Source: Salinivenus iranica (lineage in GTDB: Bacteria; Bacteroidota; Rhodothermia; Rhodothermales; Salinibacteraceae). Taken from it: a DNA stretch of 64,000 nucleotides. The stretch covers positions 1 to 64,000 of the forward strand of contig NCRB01000003.1 in assembly GCA_002894665.1 (NCBI GenBank). Reading direction: 5' to 3'. This document shows positions 61,441-64,000 of the stretch, in pieces; position 1 is the first letter of the stretch, and every line of letters starts with the position of its first letter. The notes below the pieces were generated by a model. The model ran no database searches and was not told the DNA's origin. It saw only the letters and a program-made list of their open reading frames with translations. Position numbers and translations under genes: made by a program.

Positions 61441-63747
61441 ATGACTCAGTTTGGAAAACGACTCGCGTCTCTCGCATTCCTTTTCGCTTTCGTTGTTCTC
61501 TTTACTCCGCCCGTCGCGGCCCAGTCCACCGGCACCCTCGCCGGCACCGTGACCGACGCCGAGACGGGCGACCCCCTGCCGGGCGTCAACGTTGTGCTGT
61601 CCGAGATCGACCGGGGGGCCGCCACCGGGCCCGACGGCCAGTTCACGCTGCGCGACGTGGCCGAGGGGACGTATGCCCTGGAGGCCCGCTTCGTGGGCTA
61701 CACGACGGTTGCGCGCACCGTCGACGTGACCGCGGGCGGCACCACCCGGCTCCGCCTCCGCCTTGAGCCAAAGGCCGTGGACCTTGACGGCATCGAGGTG
61801 ACGGCCCTGCGGCCCGGCACCCAGCCCACCGGCGACCTGCAGAGCGAACAGATTCGGGAGGCCGAGGTGGCCGATCCCGGCGAACTCCTGCGCGGCCTGC
61901 CGGGCGTCGGCTCAACGCGGCGCGGCCCCATCGGGCTCGACCCCAACGTGCGCGGGCTTTCCGAAACGGAGGTCGGCGTGTACATCGACGGTCTTCGCAC
62001 CTTTCCCGCGGGCCCGGGCCGCATGGATTCCCCCCTGAGCCACGTTGACCCCAGTACCATCGAGAGCATCGACGTAGTGAAGGGCCCCTACGCGCTCACG
62101 TGGGGGCCGGGGAATATGAGTAGCGTCCGGGTAACGCAGCGCGGCGAGGACCCACCCCGCACGCCCCTCACCGGCACCGTGCGCACGGGGTACGACGCGA
62201 ACCTCGGGGCCGTGGAGACGACGGCCTTCGCCATGGGGCGCCAGGGGCGCTGGTTCTACAGTGCCAACGGCGCGTGGCGCCAGGGGAACGACTACGAAAC
62301 CGGCGGGGGCGAGACGGTGCCCGGCGACTTTGAGTCGGCCGACGGGCGCGGGCGCATCGGTGTGGAGCTGTCGGATCATTCCACCCTCTCGGTGAACGGC
62401 AGCTACCAGCGGCAGGACAACCTCGACTACCCGGGCCGCCTGCTCCACGCTGAGTACTTCGAGACCGGCATGGGGCAGTTCACGTACACGTACGACCGGG
62501 GCGAGCGGGGAACGGTCCGTTCAGTGGACGTGCGGGTAGGGGCGCAGCAGACGCTTCACAAAATGACGAACCGGACCAAGCCCTCCTACGACAGGGGTAT
62601 GCGCGTTCGGGTCCCGACCGAAGTTCAGAACTTCAATGGCCGCGTGGCGGTGGATCTTCTTCCGCTCCCCGATTGGCAGTTTACGCTCGGGGCGGATGCA
62701 GTGCACACCTTCCGCGACGCGACGCGCTACCGGACGATGGTCGACATGGACATGGTCAACCGCGAGAAGGCCTGGCCCGGCGCCACGATTACGCAGGGGG
62801 GCGTATTTGCGAAGGCCCAACGTACAGTGGGCGACCTGGCGCTCACCGGCACGACACGGCTCGACCTGGCCCGGGCGGATGTCAACGATCCGACCGACGC
62901 CTTCCGCCAGCTGGTGGGCCCCGAAACGGAGCTGAAGCAGAACAACGTGATGTGGAACGGGTCCGCGACGGCCTCGCTGCCCCTCACCGAGCGATGGACG
63001 CTCTCGATGGGGGCCGGATCGGTGGCTCGCCCCGCCGACGCTACGGAGCGCTACGCGGAGCGCTTCCCGTCCAGCAAGTCGCAAATGAGCGCCGAATTCC
63101 TGGGCACGCCGACGCTGGCCCCGGAGCGCAGCACGCAGGCCGACCTCTGGCTCGACGGCCGCGGAGAGGGATGGTCCCTCCGCCTGAGCGGATTTGCTCG
63201 CCAGATCGATGACTACATCACCTTCCGAAAAACGGACGACATCGATCCTGTACTGCCGATGAGCCCGGCGGTCTTCCGGTACGTGAACGGAGAGGCAACG
63301 TTTGTCGGGTCGGAGGTGAGAACGACAGTTTCTCCCGCCGCTCCCCTCACGCTGCGGGCCTCGGGCAGCGTCCTGTGGGGGCGCGACGAGACGCTCGATG
63401 AACCGGCCTTCGGCGTGGCGCCGCCGTCGGCCACGCTCGGTGCGCGGTGGAGCCCGACGGTCGCGTTGGGGCGCGTGTCGGAGGTGTACGTGGACGGCGC
63501 GGTGAACCTGACGACTGAGCAGGACCGGGTGGCCGCCTTCCGGAGCGAGAGCCCGACCGACGGCTACGCGACCGTCGACCTGCGGGTGGGCGCGCAGATC
63601 CTGCGGCGCGTGAACCTGAAGGCGGGCGTGCAGAATCTCTTCGACGTGACGTACGCCAACCACCTGAACGCGAAGAACCCGTTCAGCGGCGCGCGCATCC
63701 CGGAGCCGGGGCGCGTGATCTCCACGACGTTGAGTGTGCAGTTCTAG
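61441..63747 (+). CDS. TonB-dependent receptor, copper-type (OprC/NosA-like)
   Basis: 768 residues: a signal peptide (ending VAAQS), a carboxypeptidase-regulatory-like domain at about 28-110 (GTLAGTVTDAETGDPLPGVN), a plug and a beta-barrel with a C-terminal F. The plug motif VRGLSETEVGVYIDGLR, GRMDSPLSHVDP and SIDVVKGPYAL resembles OprC/NosA copper receptors, which have an RMDPPTxYVDP block. Probably imports copper or a related metal complex with TonB energy. The Cys/His-rich protein upstream supports this. Confidence 0.85.
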   Translation: MTQFGKRLASLAFLFAFVVLFTPPVAAQSTGTLAGTVTDAETGDPLPGVNVVLSEIDRGAATGPDGQFTLRDVAEGTYALEARFVGYTTVARTVDVTAGGTTRLRLRLEPKAVDLDGIEVTALRPGTQPTGDLQSEQIREAEVADPGELLRGLPGVGSTRRGPIGLDPNVRGLSETEVGVYIDGLRTFPAGPGRMDSPLSHVDPSTIESIDVVKGPYALTWGPGNMSSVRVTQRGEDPPRTPLTGTVRTGYDANLGAVETTAFAMGRQGRWFYSANGAWRQGNDYETGGGETVPGDFESADGRGRIGVELSDHSTLSVNGSYQRQDNLDYPGRLLHAEYFETGMGQFTYTYDRGERGTVRSVDVRVGAQQTLHKMTNRTKPSYDRGMRVRVPTEVQNFNGRVAVDLLPLPDWQFTLGADAVHTFRDATRYRTMVDMDMVNREKAWPGATITQGGVFAKAQRTVGDLALTGTTRLDLARADVNDPTDAFRQLVGPETELKQNNVMWNGSATASLPLTERWTLSMGAGSVARPADATERYAERFPSSKSQMSAEFLGTPTLAPERSTQADLWLDGRGEGWSLRLSGFARQIDDYITFRKTDDIDPVLPMSPAVFRYVNGEATFVGSEVRTTVSPAAPLTLRASGSVLWGRDETLDEPAFGVAPPSATLGARWSPTVALGRVSEVYVDGAVNLTTEQDRVAAFRSESPTDGYATVDLRVGAQILRRVNLKAGVQNLFDVTYANHLNAKNPFSGARIPEPGRVISTTLSVQF

Positions 63748-63911
63748 CCGGACCCCCGGCGTGCACCAATAGTGCGGGCCGTCCGGGAGGGGCCAAGCCC
63801 GGGAACCTCTCGGGCGGCCCCAAAATTGGAGCGGTGACGGTTCTGTCAACCAGAAGCCGTCGTCCGTCCGATTCCGTCTTCGCCGTTCTGCCCATTTCTG
63901 CTCTGTTTCCC

Positions 63912-64000
63912 ATGCGATCAACCGTATCGTTTCTCGTCCGCGGGCTTTCTGTGCTCGTGGTTGCTGCCGGATTGTTTTCTGCCGGCTCGGCCGTGGCCCA
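63912..64000 (+). CDS. Start of an exported protein (partial)
   Basis: The ATG at 63912 opens a frame to the window's end with a signal peptide of MRSTVSFLVRGLSVLVVAAG, then a hydrophobic stretch and a SAGSAVA cleavage region. Only 29 codons are in view, so the function is unknown. It follows the copper-type receptor after 164 bases on the same strand. Confidence 0.65.
   Translation, partial: MRSTVSFLVRGLSVLVVAAGLFSAGSAVA

Overview
The window looks like chromosomal DNA of a very GC-rich, salt-adapted member of the Bacteroidota/Rhodothermota line, most like Salinibacter. Grounds: SusC/SusD-type glycan uptake genes, many lipoproteins with a lipobox, a C-terminal type 9 secretion signal on the first partial gene, and strongly Asp/Glu-rich proteins throughout. 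This assignment is an inference; no 16S rRNA gene or other marker is present.

Layout. 1-7.2 kb: end of a secreted protein, a TolB-like propeller lipoprotein, an HNH-helicase fusion, an apolipoprotein N-acyltransferase-like enzyme and a LytS/LytTR two-component pair. 7.8-21.9 kb: a beta-glucan (laminarin-type) utilisation locus with a LacI regulator, sodium symporter, SusC, SusD, a binding lipoprotein, a GH16 endoglucanase, a GH3 glucosidase and an MFS sugar porter; two abutting LacI-type operators lie before susC. 21.9-29.9 kb: housekeeping and metabolic genes (threonine dehydratase, ABC exporter, pdxH, proline dehydrogenase and small proteins).

30-39.3 kb: a curli-type functional amyloid locus, the most unusual part of the window. 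It holds CsgE, CsgF, a CsgG fused to an outer-membrane beta-barrel, three curlin-repeat proteins, two CsgH-like proteins and a lipoprotein. A divergent AAA+ regulator that has lost the sigma-54 contact loop lies upstream, and a complete tRNA-shaped cloverleaf with an abnormal anticodon loop sits between two curlin genes.

39.4-47.6 kb: a CHY zinc finger protein, a MEDS sensor next to a GAF/PAS sigma-54 activator, an ECF-type sigma factor facing a secreted protein across an 18-bp perfect palindrome, a cupredoxin and a TauE-type exporter. 47.9-51.3 kb: the oxidative pentose phosphate genes gnd, zwf and pgl. 51.4-58.8 kb: redox and repair genes (HEAT-redoxin fusion, DoxX, disulfide oxidoreductase, msrA, msrB, an AhpD-like protein and a TetR regulator with matching operators). 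58.9-64 kb: a flavodoxin-fold reductase, a class II amidotransferase, a Cys/His-rich secreted protein, a copper-type TonB receptor and the start of one more exported protein. Heptamer tandem repeats containing TTCAACC lie directly before the start codons of zwf and the flavodoxin-fold gene.

No CRISPR array, rRNA gene, transposase or phage gene was found.
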